The notes beneath the pieces were generated by a model, which was given only the letters and a program-made list of their open reading frames with translations, did not search any database and was not told the origin of the DNA. From the NCBI RefSeq assembly GCF_000430805.1, contig NZ_AUMS01000001.1, positions 124,001 to 188,000 of the forward strand: DNA of 64,000 bases, written 5' to 3'. Numbering within the stretch: position 1 is the first letter of the stretch; every line of letters begins with the position of its first letter. This DNA comes from Chitinilyticum aquatile DSM 21506 (GTDB lineage: Bacteria; Pseudomonadota; Gammaproteobacteria; Burkholderiales; Chitinibacteraceae). Positions 27,986-36,653 of this stretch are shown piece by piece. The position numbers and the translations under genes were made by a program.

Positions 27986-28527
27986 TTCTGCACCGTATAA
28001 CGGGAAAAGGCGAGCTTGTTGCTGTCGTAATCCGGCGGCAGGCCGGCTTTCATCTTCAGGTGGGCCAGAAAATCGGCTGGCTCGCCCAGCTGGTGCCAGA
28101 CCTGCGGCAGAAAGGTGGCGTGATGATCGCCCTGCTGCAGGATGAGGCCGTCGATGCCGGGGCGGAGTTGCCGCAGCAGGTCCTGCTCATCACTGAACGC
28201 AATCGGTGTGCTGTCGCTCAGCACGGAGACCTCGATGCGGGTGAGCGGCAGTTCGGCCGGCACCAGTGCCGGAAAGCGCGGATCACGTGTGGCTGCGGCA
28301 ATGGCATTGCCACGGACATCGTCACCCAGCGGCCGCCAGGCCTGCAGCGAGCCAATGCAGCCACGCAACTGGCCGTGCTGCGTCAGTGTGACAAATGATG
28401 CTGTGGGTATGTGCATGAAGCCATTGTCAGGAAATGGCTCCAGGCCAATACCCTCAAGGTGGCTGCGTATGCTCTGGCGGGCCAGCTGGAGCAACTGCTT
28501 GCCCTGTTCTTCAGTGAACGACGTCAT
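27964..28527 (-). CDS. amrA: AmmeMemoRadiSam system protein A (AMMECR1 domain)
   Basis: A 187-aa AMMECR1-domain protein. The signature GQLRGCIGSLQAWRPLGDDVRGNAIAAATRDPRFPAL is clear, followed by LTRIEVSVLSD and GIDGLILQQGDHHATFLPQVW. Biochemical function is unknown. Codons for residues about 26-41 (EGIGLEPFPDNGFMHIP region) coincide with a copy of the 49-bp palindrome, in frame. The start at 28527 has GAGGA upstream. It overlaps amrB by 17 bp and amrS by 22 bp. Confidence 0.92.
   Translation of the reverse strand: MTSFTEEQGKQLLQLARQSIRSHLEGIGLEPFPDNGFMHIPTASFVTLTQHGQLRGCIGSLQAWRPLGDDVRGNAIAAATRDPRFPALVPAELPLTRIEVSVLSDSTPIAFSDEQDLLRQLRPGIDGLILQQGDHHATFLPQVWHQLGEPADFLAHLKMKAGLPPDYDSNKLAFSRYTVQKWLEKPH
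28405..28453. repeat. 49-bp dispersed palindrome, copy 7, inside amrA
   Basis: A good match: starts GGGTATG, ends ATACCC at 49 bp, core GAAGCCATT and GAAATGGCTCCA. It lies wholly within the amrA reading frame without interrupting it, in the variable stretch before the conserved AMMECR1 core. Confidence 0.7.
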
Positions 28528-29314
28528 GGGAGTCCTCGCTGAAAGCGATGGCGGCGTAGCCGACGACTTGTTGCCGGTTGCCGCTGGTGTCGCCGGAGTT
28601 GCGGTAGTCCAGCAGTCGGGCGGCAAGCCGGTGTCGTTGAGCACATTGCATCAGACCTGCCACGGGAATGGCGCCGCAAGCCTGACTGGCCTGCAGTGGC
28701 AGCCGGCCAGCCACAATCTGCTGCAGCGTGGCCTGGTCGAGCGAGCTGGCGCTTGCGTAGTCTTCATAGTGTGACAGGTCGCTGCTGATGATGATCAGTG
28801 TGTCATCACGCCCCCACACCTGCTCCAGAATCTCGGCTGCCCGTTCCGGCGTGCAATGTCCGGCCAGCACGGGCAGGATCGTGAAGTCGTGCAGGGTGCA
28901 TTGCAGAAAAGGCAGCTGCACTTCGAGCGAATGCTCCAGGGCATGGCTGGCCGCGTCATCGCCAATGCCGAGCGACCGTAATGCGGTTACGCCATCCTGA
29001 TCAACGGGAATTTCACCCAGCGGTGTTGCGAATGCACTGGCGCCGGGCAGGGCCAGATCGTGCAGGGCCGCCCTGTGCGCGGGTCCCAGCAGAATGACGT
29101 GGCGGATGCTGTCCGCATAAGGGCGCAGCGTCGAGTAGGCGCTGGCAGCAATTGGCGCGGAATAGGCGTAGCCGGCATGAGGGACAATCAGTGCCTTGGG
29201 TCGGGATGACTCGTGCCTGTTGGCCGCCAGTTGCTGTGCGATCAGCTCGCGCAGCAGGATGGGCTGCTCCGGATAGAACACACCGGCCACGGCAGGAGGG
29301 CGAACGGTTGGCAT
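28511..29314 (-). CDS. amrB: AmmeMemoRadiSam system protein B (MEMO1 family)
   Basis: A 267-aa member of the MEMO1/dioxygenase-like fold. PAVAGVFYP at the start, VPHAGYAYSAPIAASAY, VILLGPAHR, DLSHYEDYASA and GYAAIAFS near the end follow the family, including the histidines in PHAGY, GPAHR and LSHY that line the metal-like site in structures. Function in bacteria is unknown. The start at MPTVRPPAVAG is chosen by similarity; upstream in-frame sequence is not conserved. It is the first gene of the amrB-amrA-amrS cassette. Confidence 0.93.
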   Translation of the reverse strand: MPTVRPPAVAGVFYPEQPILLRELIAQQLAANRHESSRPKALIVPHAGYAYSAPIAASAYSTLRPYADSIRHVILLGPAHRAALHDLALPGASAFATPLGEIPVDQDGVTALRSLGIGDDAASHALEHSLEVQLPFLQCTLHDFTILPVLAGHCTPERAAEILEQVWGRDDTLIIISSDLSHYEDYASASSLDQATLQQIVAGRLPLQASQACGAIPVAGLMQCAQRHRLAARLLDYRNSGDTSGNRQQVVGYAAIAFSEDSHDVVH

Positions 29315-29430
29315 GACGGCATCCACTGTATGACCATGTACCAGTCTGGTTCTGCAGACTTCGGAATCGCAAGTGAATTGGCCGGAAGGGCTGGTGGCGG
29401 GCTGCCAGACGGTGCGGATGATTTGCCCTG

Positions 29431-29462
29431 AAAAACAAAAAGGGGCCGAAGCCCCTTTTTGC
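29431..29462. terminator. Terminator of the rpsF-priB-rpsR-rplI operon
   Basis: AAAAAGGGGC, loop CGAA, GCCCCTTTTT, with T-runs on both strands. It lies 25 bp downstream of the rplI stop codon (minus strand). Confidence 0.93.
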
Positions 29463-29486
29463 GATGCCGATTGGCTCGTGCAGCGA

Positions 29487-29936
29487 TTATTGCTCGCCGA
29501 CGATGACAACCTTGACGGCAACAACCACGTCGTGATGCAGAGCGAGGTCGATGTCGAATTCGCCGATGGCCTTCAGCGGGCCTTCCGGCAGACGGACTTC
29601 GGTCTTCTTCACTTCGATGCCGGCAGCAGTGATCGCGTCAGCGATATCCTGAGTGCCAACAGAACCGAACAGACGACCATCAACACCGGCCTTCTGGGCG
29701 ATGGTGAAGGAAGCTTCGTTCAGCTTTTCAGCGCGAGCCTGGGCAGCAACCAGAATTTCAGCCTGACGGGCTTCCAGCTCGGCGCGGCGGGCTTCAAACT
29801 CGGCCAGGTTTGCTTCGTTGGCACGCTTGGCCTTGCCTTGCGGGATCAGGAAGTTACGTGCGTAACCGTCCTTCACCTTGACGACGTCACCCAGTTGACC
29901 CAGGTTGGCTACTTTTTCGAGCAGAATGATTTGCAT
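29487..29936 (-). CDS. rplI: 50S ribosomal protein bL9
   Basis: A 149-aa large-subunit protein. The N-terminal [36 protein letters not shown] is the invariant L9 signature. A long connecting helix follows ([25 protein letters not shown]), then the C-terminal rRNA-binding domain. It is the last gene of the rpsF operon, 20 bp after rpsR. Confidence 0.99.
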   Translation of the reverse strand: MQIILLEKVANLGQLGDVVKVKDGYARNFLIPQGKAKRANEANLAEFEARRAELEARQAEILVAAQARAEKLNEASFTIAQKAGVDGRLFGSVGTQDIADAITAAGIEVKKTEVRLPEGPLKAIGEFDIDLALHHDVVVAVKVVIVGEQ

Positions 29937-29956
29937 GACTTGATTCCTTTCCTGTC

Positions 29957-30187
29957 TTAGTGCTGGTCGGTGTACGGCAGCAGGGCCAGGAAGCGAGCCA
30001 GCTTGATCGCGGAGGACAGCTGACGTTGATACTTCGCCTTGGTACCAGTGATGCGAGCCGGGATGATCTTGCCGTTTTCAGCAATGAAATCCTTCAGCAG
30101 GGCGACATCCTTGTAGTCAACTTCCTTGATGCCTTCGGCGGTGAAGCGGCAGTATTTCTTCCGCTTGAACAGATTACGTTGGGACAT
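29957..30187 (-). CDS. rpsR: 30S ribosomal protein bS18
   Basis: A 76-aa small-subunit protein that pairs with bS6. [51 protein letters not shown] is the family core. Its N-terminus is the expected substrate of RimI, encoded at 11004-11459. It overlaps the end of priB by 14 bp. Confidence 0.98.
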   Translation of the reverse strand: MSQRNLFKRKKYCRFTAEGIKEVDYKDVALLKDFIAENGKIIPARITGTKAKYQRQLSSAIKLARFLALLPYTDQH

Positions 30188-30497
30188 GGTCTTTCCTTAA
30201 TTCAGAAAATTCGTATTCGTCGATGTGCAAAACCAGACGGTCCGGCTGGCGCAGGCTGCGGGCTGCCAGAAATCCTTTGCAGCGAACAGTGCATGGCACG
30301 GTTGCCCGGGAGAAATGGCTGGCCTTGTTGCCAATGACCACGAAATTCACAACGCACTTCACTTTTCTTTGCAGGCCGGTTTCGGTCTGCTCCGATTCAT
30401 GCTCCAGTTCTCCTTCGACAATCGGAATGCCGGCAGGGGTCTGGCGCAGGATGGGCTGGGTGCGGAGAATTCCTTCCAGTAAGGTTCGGTTTCGCAA
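30174..30497 (-). CDS. priB: Primosomal replication protein N (PriB), TTG start
   Basis: A 107-aa single-strand-binding OB-fold protein that helps PriA restart replication. The pattern [49 protein letters not shown] and [12 protein letters not shown] resembles PriB. Position between rpsF and rpsR is the usual one. The first codon appears to be TTG (30497-30495), 12 bp after rpsF, with only a weak ribosome-binding site; this may hold PriB well below the ribosomal proteins. Confidence 0.92.
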   Translation of the reverse strand: MRNRTLLEGILRTQPILRQTPAGIPIVEGELEHESEQTETGLQRKVKCVVNFVVIGNKASHFSRATVPCTVRCKGFLAARSLRQPDRLVLHIDEYEFSELRKDHVPT

Positions 30498-30509
30498 GGC
30501 GTGCCTAAA

Positions 30510-30872
30510 TTAGGCGGCCTGTTCTTCGCCGGCCTGAGTCAGCGAACGGGACTTCTCTTCCTTCATCATCGGGGAAGCTTCAGTCACGGCCACGTCTTTT
30601 TTCAGGGTCAGGTGACGCAGTACAGCGTCATTGAACTTGAAGGCGTGCTCGAGTTCGTCCAGGGTTTCCTGGCCGATCTCTACGTTCATCAGAACGTAGT
30701 GAGCCTTGTGAATTTTCTGGATCGGGTAAGCCAGTTGACGGCGGCCCCAGTCTTCCAGGCGGTGAACCGCACCGTTAGCACCAGTGATCAGGCTCTTGTA
30801 ACGCTCGATCATGGCGGGCACTTGCTCGCTTTGATCGGGGTGTACGATAAATACAATTTCATAATGTCGCAT
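30510..30872 (-). CDS. rpsF: 30S ribosomal protein bS6
   Basis: A 120-aa small-subunit protein. [29 protein letters not shown] at the start and [30 protein letters not shown] are the S6 hallmarks; the acidic C-terminal tail is short. It is the first gene of the operon. AAGGAG precedes the ATG, and a promoter and leader hairpin are visible upstream. Confidence 0.99.
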   Translation of the reverse strand: MRHYEIVFIVHPDQSEQVPAMIERYKSLITGANGAVHRLEDWGRRQLAYPIQKIHKAHYVLMNVEIGQETLDELEHAFKFNDAVLRHLTLKKDVAVTEASPMMKEEKSRSLTQAGEEQAA

Positions 30873-30896
30873 GAGAACTCCTTGTGGTTTGACACA

Positions 30897-30923
30897 GCCT
30901 GCCGATTGCGACGTCGGTCAGGC
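30897..30923 (-). promoter_or_regulatory. rpsF leader hairpin (possible S6:S18 autoregulatory site)
   Basis: On the minus strand GCCTG-A-CCGA, an 8-base loop, then TCGG-CAGGC forms a hairpin with one bulged A in the 5' UTR between the promoter and rpsF. Many bacteria use a leader hairpin bound by the S6:S18 complex here. The hairpin and CCG are seen; the regulatory role is inferred. Confidence 0.4.
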
Positions 30924-30939
30924 AAGGGGGAAACCGCCG

Positions 30940-30969
30940 ATTATACCCATGAAGCGGGTTGTGGCTCAA
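30940..30969 (-). promoter_or_regulatory. rpsF operon promoter
   Basis: Minus strand: -10 TATAAT (30945-30940) preceded at 18 bases by TTGAGC (30969-30964). Transcription would start about 60 bp before rpsF. Confidence 0.6.
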
Positions 30970-30977
30970 GTGCGGAC

Positions 30978-31313
30978 TCATTCGCCCGGTTTGCGGTCAA
31001 TCAGTTCGCTCTTGTCATGGATGTCGGCCCATTCCGCGTGGTCGGCCGGTGGGGGCTTGCGTTCCAGAATGGCGGGCCATATCCTCGCCAGCTCGGCATT
31101 CAGTGCAATGTAGTGCTGATATTCTGCCGGGACTTCGTCCTGAGGGTAGATGGCATTGACCGGGCATTCGGCCACGCACAGCGAGCAGTCGATGCATTCT
31201 TCCGGATCAATGGCGAGGAAGTTGGGTCCTTCACGAAAGCAGTCGACCGGGCAGACGGCAACGCAATCCGTGTATTTGCAGCGGACACAGGCGTCGGTGA
31301 CGACAAAGGCCAT
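30978..31313 (-). CDS. fdxA: Seven-iron ferredoxin FdxA
   Basis: A 111-aa electron carrier with a 3Fe-4S and a 4Fe-4S cluster. [18 protein letters not shown] and [16 protein letters not shown] supply the cysteines. The C-terminal [18 protein letters not shown] is typical of FdxA. The ATG at 31313 has AGGAG upstream; an earlier in-frame start at 31385 is not supported. It diverges from gluQRS. Confidence 0.96.
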   Translation of the reverse strand: MAFVVTDACVRCKYTDCVAVCPVDCFREGPNFLAIDPEECIDCSLCVAECPVNAIYPQDEVPAEYQHYIALNAELARIWPAILERKPPPADHAEWADIHDKSELIDRKPGE

Positions 31314-31379
31314 GGTTTGACGCTCCTGATGGATTATTGGGCATGAATTAACTAAGGCATGGATTCTAGCGCAGGAATC

Positions 31380-32345
31380 ATGCATTGCAGATGCAAGAGG
31401 TGTTCGGTGGCGGAGGTTTTACCGGGGCAGTATGTCGGGCGCTTTGCACCCAGTCCGACCGGAGAGCTGCATATCGGATCGCTACTGACGGCCGTGGCGA
31501 GTTATCTGGACGCCCGCAGTCTGGGTGGTAAGTGGATTTTGCGCATCGAAGATCTGGATCCCCCCCGCGAGGTGCCGGGGGCATCTCTGCGGATTATCAG
31601 AACACTTGAGCGGTATGGTTTCTGCTGGGATGGTGATGTGGTGTGGCAACACCAGCGCCATGACACATACGCCGATGGATTGGATTTTTTGCGGAAGAAC
31701 GGGTTTGCATACCCTTGTGGCTGCAGCCGCAAGCGTGTTCGCGAGGCTGGCTTGCAGGGAGTGGATGGCTGGCGTTACCCGGGGTTCTGCCGCAACCTGG
31801 CTGTTGCCGCAGAGGGGCAGTTGGCCTGGCGGCTGAAAGTTGACGATCAGGCGGTCGCGTATGTGGATCGCCTGCAGGGAGTGCAGTCACAGAATCTGGC
31901 CGAAGAGCTGGGAGATTTTGTATTGCTGCGGGCGGATGGCTGCTGGGCCTATCAGCTGGCGGTAGTGCTTGACGATGCAGCTGCCGGCATTTCGCACGTT
32001 GTCCGTGGTTCTGATTTGCTTGATTCAACGCCGAGACAGATTTATTTGCAGCGTATTCTTGGATTGCCAACACCCCAATACATGCACCTGCCCGTTTTGG
32101 TCAACGCTGCGGGCGAGAAACTCAGCAAGCAAACGCTGGCGCCGGCGCTTCAGGAAGGGCTGGAGAGCGAGATGCTGGGTTTTGTCTTGAAGTGCCTCGG
32201 GCAGGAATTGCCCTCGTTCTTCCCGGAAATGTCACTTGCCGAACTCTGGGAATGGGCAATATCGAACTGGACTGTCAGCAAGATACCACAGTGTAAAGCG
32301 ATTTCAGTAGAGTATGCCCCCAAGTCTGGCTATAAAATCCTGTGA
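31380..32345 (+). CDS. gluQRS: Glutamyl-queuosine tRNA(Asp) synthetase
   Basis: A truncated paralogue of GluRS, about 321 aa, lacking the anticodon-binding domain. It attaches glutamate to queuosine in tRNA-Asp. [21 protein letters not shown] holds the HIGH motif. PCGCSRKRV and YPGFCR give the zinc cysteines, and the KMSKS-like loop is KLSKQ. The start is uncertain: ATG 31359, ATG 31380 (AGGA before it) and GTG 31407 (AGAGG before it) are all possible, and family alignment begins near YVGRF, after all three. The last ~15 residues ([11 protein letters not shown]) seem lineage-specific. Confidence 0.9.
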   Translation: MHCRCKRCSVAEVLPGQYVGRFAPSPTGELHIGSLLTAVASYLDARSLGGKWILRIEDLDPPREVPGASLRIIRTLERYGFCWDGDVVWQHQRHDTYADGLDFLRKNGFAYPCGCSRKRVREAGLQGVDGWRYPGFCRNLAVAAEGQLAWRLKVDDQAVAYVDRLQGVQSQNLAEELGDFVLLRADGCWAYQLAVVLDDAAAGISHVVRGSDLLDSTPRQIYLQRILGLPTPQYMHLPVLVNAAGEKLSKQTLAPALQEGLESEMLGFVLKCLGQELPSFFPEMSLAELWEWAISNWTVSKIPQCKAISVEYAPKSGYKIL

Positions 32346-32539
32346 TTGTCTTGTTTACTTTATTATTTGGCATTGCTGGAATCTCGGTTTGCGGGGTTCG
32401 GGGTGGCGAAAGACAGAGTGCTGGTTTCAAAATTTCTGCTTCTGGGTGCTTGCGGCGTGTAAGCCAAGGTTGCGTGCCGGTTGAACTCGTTGTAACTTTT
32501 GCTGCTCAATAAAATGCTGTGCATGTAGGGAGATGGGCT

Positions 32540-35194
32540 GTGCGGAAAACGCTTCAAGTGAAACATTGTGTACTGGCGCTGTCGCTGGCTGCACTGCCTA
32601 TGCTGGCAAATGCGGCGGGATTGGGGCGCATGAGCGTGCTGTCCAGCCTGGGTGAGCCATTTCGGGGTCAGATCGAAATTGTCGGAGTGCAGCCCTCCGA
32701 AGCTGATTCGCTCCTGGTGAAGCTGGGTAGCCCTGATGCACATGAGGCGGCTCAGTTGCCCTATCCGGGTTCGATGGGGCTGCGTTTCAATGTGGAAAAG
32801 CGCAAGAATGGCCGCTATGTGGTGCTGGTGAATTCATCCCAGGCCGTTACCGAGCCATTCATGGATTTGATCGTCGAGCTGTATTGGGATGGCGGCAATG
32901 TGAAGCGCGAATTTACTGCGCTGATCGATCCGCCGAATTACCGCGCTCCGGTCAGTGCGGCTGATGCCGAGCCCCGTTACCAACCCGATACTCTTCCCGG
33001 TGTTCGTAGTTCGGGCAAGGTCAAGCAGGGCAAAAAGGCCAAGCCGGCTGATTCGGGTGAAGTGGCGGCAGAGCCTGTACGCCCGGCAAAAGATCCGGTC
33101 CAGGTTGGAGCCGATGGGTATACGGTGAAATCGGGTGATACGCTGTCGGCCATCGCCCGCAAGGTTCAGCCTGAAGGGGTCAGTCTCGACCAGGTGTTGC
33201 TGGCGCTTTATCGCGCCAATCCCCAGGCATTTGAAGGCAATATGAATCGCCTCAAGCGCGGCAAGATCATGCAGGTGCCGTCAGCCGATGAAATGAAGGC
33301 GGTATCCGCGGCTGAGGCCTCTCGCGAGGTCAAAGTTCAGACCAGCAACTGGCAGGCCTATCGCACCAAACTGGGTGAGGCGGCGACCCGAGCTCCGGCT
33401 GCTGAAGCGGCACCGGGGGCTGCTTCCGGTAAAATAACCCCAAAAATGGAAGACAAGGGCGCATCTGCGCCGGATGCCAACAAGTCGGTTTTGCAGTTGT
33501 CGCGCGGTGATGGCAAGGCGGGGGGCAAGGGTGATGCCAATGTGAAGGCGATGGAAGACGAAGCCGCCGCCAAGAAAAAATCACTCGAAGATGCCAACAA
33601 GCGCGTCAATGAGTTGCAGAAAAATGTCAAGGATATGGAGCAGTACCTCTCTGCCAAAGGCAAGGCGAGCGCTGCTTCTGCGGTGACTGCGGCCTCTGCT
33701 GTCGCCATTGCTCCCGCATCGGCGGCTTCGGCTGCAACTGCAAGTGCCAGCGATGCTTCTGCAGCGGTTGTGGCGAGTGTTGCCTCCGAGGCGAGCGCTG
33801 TTGCAAGCGAACCGGTGGCGAAAAAGCCGAAACGGAGAGTGCAGCAGGTCGAGGCGCCGGTCGAGGAGCCGGGTCTTGTCGATATGCTGATGGAGAATAT
33901 TGTCCCCGTCGGTGGTGGTGTGCTGGCACTGCTGGCCGGTATTGGCGGCTTGATCTTCATGCGGCGCCGCCAGCGCACACCGGTTTTTGAGGATAGCATC
34001 ATTACCGGTAGTGACCTGAAGGCGAATACGGTGCTGGGTAGCACCGGTGGTGGTGTAATCAGCACTCAGCCAACCGAGAATTCCTTCCTGACCGATTTCA
34101 GCCGTCAGGGGCTTGGTACGATTGATACTGATGAAGTTGATCCGATTGCCGAGGCGGATGTCTACATGGCTTATGGCCGCAATGCGCAAGCGGAAGAGAT
34201 ATTGAAGGATGCGCTGGCCAAGGATCCTAATCGTGCAGAAATTCGCCTGAAGCTGCTCGAGATTTATTCGGCGGGCAAGGATCGTGCGTCATTTGACGCT
34301 GTCGCACGTGATCTGCATTCCCAGACAGGAGGCAAGGGCGCTGTCTGGGACGAAGCTGCCAAGATGGGGCGTGCTCTTGATCCGGAGAATGCACTATTTG
34401 CGCTTGCCGCAGCGGCGTCTGTGGCTGCACCTGCCGTTGTTGCCGAAATTGCTGATAATGACGTGGCTACTGAAGAACCGGTGTTGGCTCGGTCGGAGCC
34501 TGAGTCGGTGCTTGATTTCAGTGTGCCCGAGGTGGCCGAACATGATCTGGAGCCGGAGCTGCCGACATCCCTGTCGTCCTCTTCGGATCTTGACTTCAAT
34601 CTTGATATTGCTCCCGAGATTGCTCCGGTTGCTGATGTGCCCGAGACTGAATTCGGTTCGACTGGGGATGATGATGGCGTGATGGCCCTCGATCTTCCGA
34701 TTGATCTGGGTGAATCTTCCTTCGGAGAAGATCTGGCTGTTGATCTGGGTGAGTTGCCCGAACTGGATATGGCCGATGAGTTTTCCGCGCTTGATCTGAA
34801 TCTGGGCGCCTCGCTGGAAGAGGGTGTAGCAACACAGCAGCAGGTAGCTGCGCCTGAATCTGATGTGTTGCCGCTTGCTGATAATGCAGTTGACCTTGAT
34901 TTCAATTTTGATCTTCAATCCCTGCCTGATGCGGAAGAGGTGACGGCGGCCATCCCGCATGAGGATGGCATGGATTCCCTGTCTGATCTGAATCTGGATT
35001 TTGCAGCAGGTAGCGACCCTTCTACCGAGCTGGATCTGGCGTCCGATGATCCGGTTCAGACCAAGATCGATCTTGCCCGCGCATATATCGATATGGGCGA
35101 TGTCGAAGGCGCGCGCGAAATCCTGCAGGAAGCCATGCAGGAAGGAAATGCCGATCAGAAGTCGCTCGCACAGAGCCTGCTTTCCGGCATTTAA
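32540..35194 (+). CDS. fimV: FimV-like polar pilus-assembly / peptidoglycan-binding protein
   Basis: An 884-aa envelope protein for type IV pilus assembly and polar organisation. In order: a signal peptide (about 1-26, ending LANAAG), the FimV N-terminal domain (LGRMSVLSSLGEPFRGQIEI), and a LysM domain at about 190-245 (YTVKSGDTLSAIARKV, RLKRGKIMQVPS). Then a predicted coiled coil, a long Ala/Ser-rich stretch, and a membrane helix at about 453-475. The cytoplasmic part is acidic with a TPR-like segment (ADVYMAYGRNAQAEEILKDAL), and the C-terminal FimV domain is VQTKIDLARAYIDMGDVEGAREILQEA. GTG at 32540 has AGGGAGA six bases upstream and is preferred over GTG 32519. Confidence 0.92.
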   Translation: MRKTLQVKHCVLALSLAALPMLANAAGLGRMSVLSSLGEPFRGQIEIVGVQPSEADSLLVKLGSPDAHEAAQLPYPGSMGLRFNVEKRKNGRYVVLVNSSQAVTEPFMDLIVELYWDGGNVKREFTALIDPPNYRAPVSAADAEPRYQPDTLPGVRSSGKVKQGKKAKPADSGEVAAEPVRPAKDPVQVGADGYTVKSGDTLSAIARKVQPEGVSLDQVLLALYRANPQAFEGNMNRLKRGKIMQVPSADEMKAVSAAEASREVKVQTSNWQAYRTKLGEAATRAPAAEAAPGAASGKITPKMEDKGASAPDANKSVLQLSRGDGKAGGKGDANVKAMEDEAAAKKKSLEDANKRVNELQKNVKDMEQYLSAKGKASAASAVTAASAVAIAPASAASAATASASDASAAVVASVASEASAVASEPVAKKPKRRVQQVEAPVEEPGLVDMLMENIVPVGGGVLALLAGIGGLIFMRRRQRTPVFEDSIITGSDLKANTVLGSTGGGVISTQPTENSFLTDFSRQGLGTIDTDEVDPIAEADVYMAYGRNAQAEEILKDALAKDPNRAEIRLKLLEIYSAGKDRASFDAVARDLHSQTGGKGAVWDEAAKMGRALDPENALFALAAAASVAAPAVVAEIADNDVATEEPVLARSEPESVLDFSVPEVAEHDLEPELPTSLSSSSDLDFNLDIAPEIAPVADVPETEFGSTGDDDGVMALDLPIDLGESSFGEDLAVDLGELPELDMADEFSALDLNLGASLEEGVATQQQVAAPESDVLPLADNAVDLDFNFDLQSLPDAEEVTAAIPHEDGMDSLSDLNLDFAAGSDPSTELDLASDDPVQTKIDLARAYIDMGDVEGAREILQEAMQEGNADQKSLAQSLLSGI

Positions 35195-35207
35195 TTAGCC
35201 GTTCAAT

Positions 35208-35834
35208 TTGCATCCTGCCCTGTATTTGGCGCTCTGGTTCTGGCTGGCATTATTGCTTGCCAGTCTTGAGCGCCATTTTCTTTTTCTGGCAAGTGCTTCG
35301 CTGCTCTTGCTGGGGGTGTGCCTGATCCGGCAGCGATTATGGCGTGCCTGTCTGCGCATGCGCTGGCTGCTCCTTGCCGTGGTGTTGGTGTATGGCTGGA
35401 CGACTCCGGGCTGGTATCTGTGGGCAGGGTTGTTTGCACCGACGCGAGAGGGCTTGCTCTTTGGTATCGATCAGGTGTTGCGTCTGCTGGCATTGATTTG
35501 CGGCTTGCAGTTTTTGCTGACACGGCTGGATCGGGACGGTATATTCGCCGGCCTTTATTGCCTTCTGCTGCCCTTGCGTTTTGTTGGAGTAGAGCGCGAG
35601 CGCCTCGCAGTGAGGCTTGCGCTAACCATTGCATTTGCCGATGAATTACTGGAGAAACAAACCGGTTTTCAAGAATTGCTGGGACATTTGCGGGTAGGGG
35701 GCAGTGGCACTGGCGCCGATTGCATTTTCATTCCCGTGCAGCCTATGGTGCTGCGAGACCGGATTCTTCTGTTTTTGCTGGTGTCGGGAATGATTCTGGG
35801 TGTGATTTTTCTGGGGAACCGTTCGTGGCCTTAA
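35208..35834 (+). CDS. Integral membrane protein, CbiQ/EcfT-like
   Basis: A 208-aa polytopic protein with about five hydrophobic segments. The cytoplasmic-loop stretch TREGLLFGIDQVLRLLALICGL and the later LPLRFVGVERERLAVRLALTIAF loosely resemble T components of ECF transporters, though no ECF ATPase is nearby. The conserved job beside fimV and truA is unknown to me. No good start exists: TTG at 35208 is the first possible codon and lacks a clear ribosome-binding site. It probably relies on coupling to fimV, 13 bp upstream, and it overlaps truA by one base. Confidence 0.7.
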   Translation: MHPALYLALWFWLALLLASLERHFLFLASASLLLLGVCLIRQRLWRACLRMRWLLLAVVLVYGWTTPGWYLWAGLFAPTREGLLFGIDQVLRLLALICGLQFLLTRLDRDGIFAGLYCLLLPLRFVGVERERLAVRLALTIAFADELLEKQTGFQELLGHLRVGGSGTGADCIFIPVQPMVLRDRILLFLLVSGMILGVIFLGNRSWP

Positions 35835-36619
35835 TGCAGCGATATGCGCTTGGTATCGAATACGATGGCCGACAGTTCAGTGGCTGGCAGATCCAGCCTG
35901 ACCGGCCAACCGTGCAACTCGCAATGGAAGAGGCTGTTTCCAAAATGGCAGGGCATTCGGTGCGTGTGCATGCTGCAGGCCGGACCGACGCCGGCGTCCA
36001 CGCAAGCGGGCAGGTCATCCATTTTGATTCCAGTGCGCCGCGTCCTCTGAATGCCTGGGTTCGTGGTGTGAACAGCTTTCTGCCGCAAGGCATCGCGGTA
36101 GTCTGGGCGCGTGCCGTGGATGAGCGTTTTCATGCTCGCTTTCTGGCTAGTGCCCGGCATTATCGCTATCTGGTTCTGAATCATCCGGTGCGGCCTGCGC
36201 TGCTTGCCGGGAAGGTGGGCTGGTCGCATCAGGAGCTGGATGTTGGAGCCATGCAGGCTGCTGCGGATTTGCTGCTGGGGGAGCATGATTTCTCGAGTTT
36301 TCGTGCAGCCGAATGCCAGGCGCCCAGCCCGGTGAAAGTCATGCATGCAATTCGCATCCGGCAGGATGGTCACCTCATCTGCTTCGATTTTTCGGCTAGC
36401 GCCTTTCTGCATCACATGGTTCGCAACATCATGGGGGCCTTGCTGCATATCGGAAAAGGCAATCAGCCGGCAGAATGGATGACCGAAGTGCTGGGCTGGC
36501 GTGATCGCAGTCTGGCTCCGCCCACTTTCATGCCGGACGGGCTCTACCTTTCCGGTGTAAGCTATCCACCCGAATATGAATTGCCCAGCGAACCTGCTCC
36601 ACGCTATGGCCTGCTGTGA
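35834..36619 (+). CDS. truA: tRNA pseudouridine(38-40) synthase
   Basis: A 261-aa enzyme that modifies U38-U40 in the tRNA anticodon stem. LGIEYDGRQFSGWQIQPDRPTVQ begins the protein. The catalytic aspartate lies in AAGRTDAGVHASGQVIHFD (about residue 52). DFSSFRAAECQAPSPVK, FDFSASAFLHHMVRNIMGALLHIGKG and LYLSGVSYP complete the family pattern. The start codon overlaps the upstream stop (TAATG), and trpF follows 34 bp later. Confidence 0.97.
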   Translation: MQRYALGIEYDGRQFSGWQIQPDRPTVQLAMEEAVSKMAGHSVRVHAAGRTDAGVHASGQVIHFDSSAPRPLNAWVRGVNSFLPQGIAVVWARAVDERFHARFLASARHYRYLVLNHPVRPALLAGKVGWSHQELDVGAMQAAADLLLGEHDFSSFRAAECQAPSPVKVMHAIRIRQDGHLICFDFSASAFLHHMVRNIMGALLHIGKGNQPAEWMTEVLGWRDRSLAPPTFMPDGLYLSGVSYPPEYELPSEPAPRYGLL

Positions 36620-36653
36620 GCCGGGGGCTGCCCGTTTTCCCGAGGTTCCGAGA

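Noticed and set aside
33660-33830. Ala/Ser/Val-rich coding repeat in fimV, considered as a DNA repeat or CRISPR-like array
   Set aside because: The units are irregular in length and sequence and stay in frame; it is a low-complexity protein linker.
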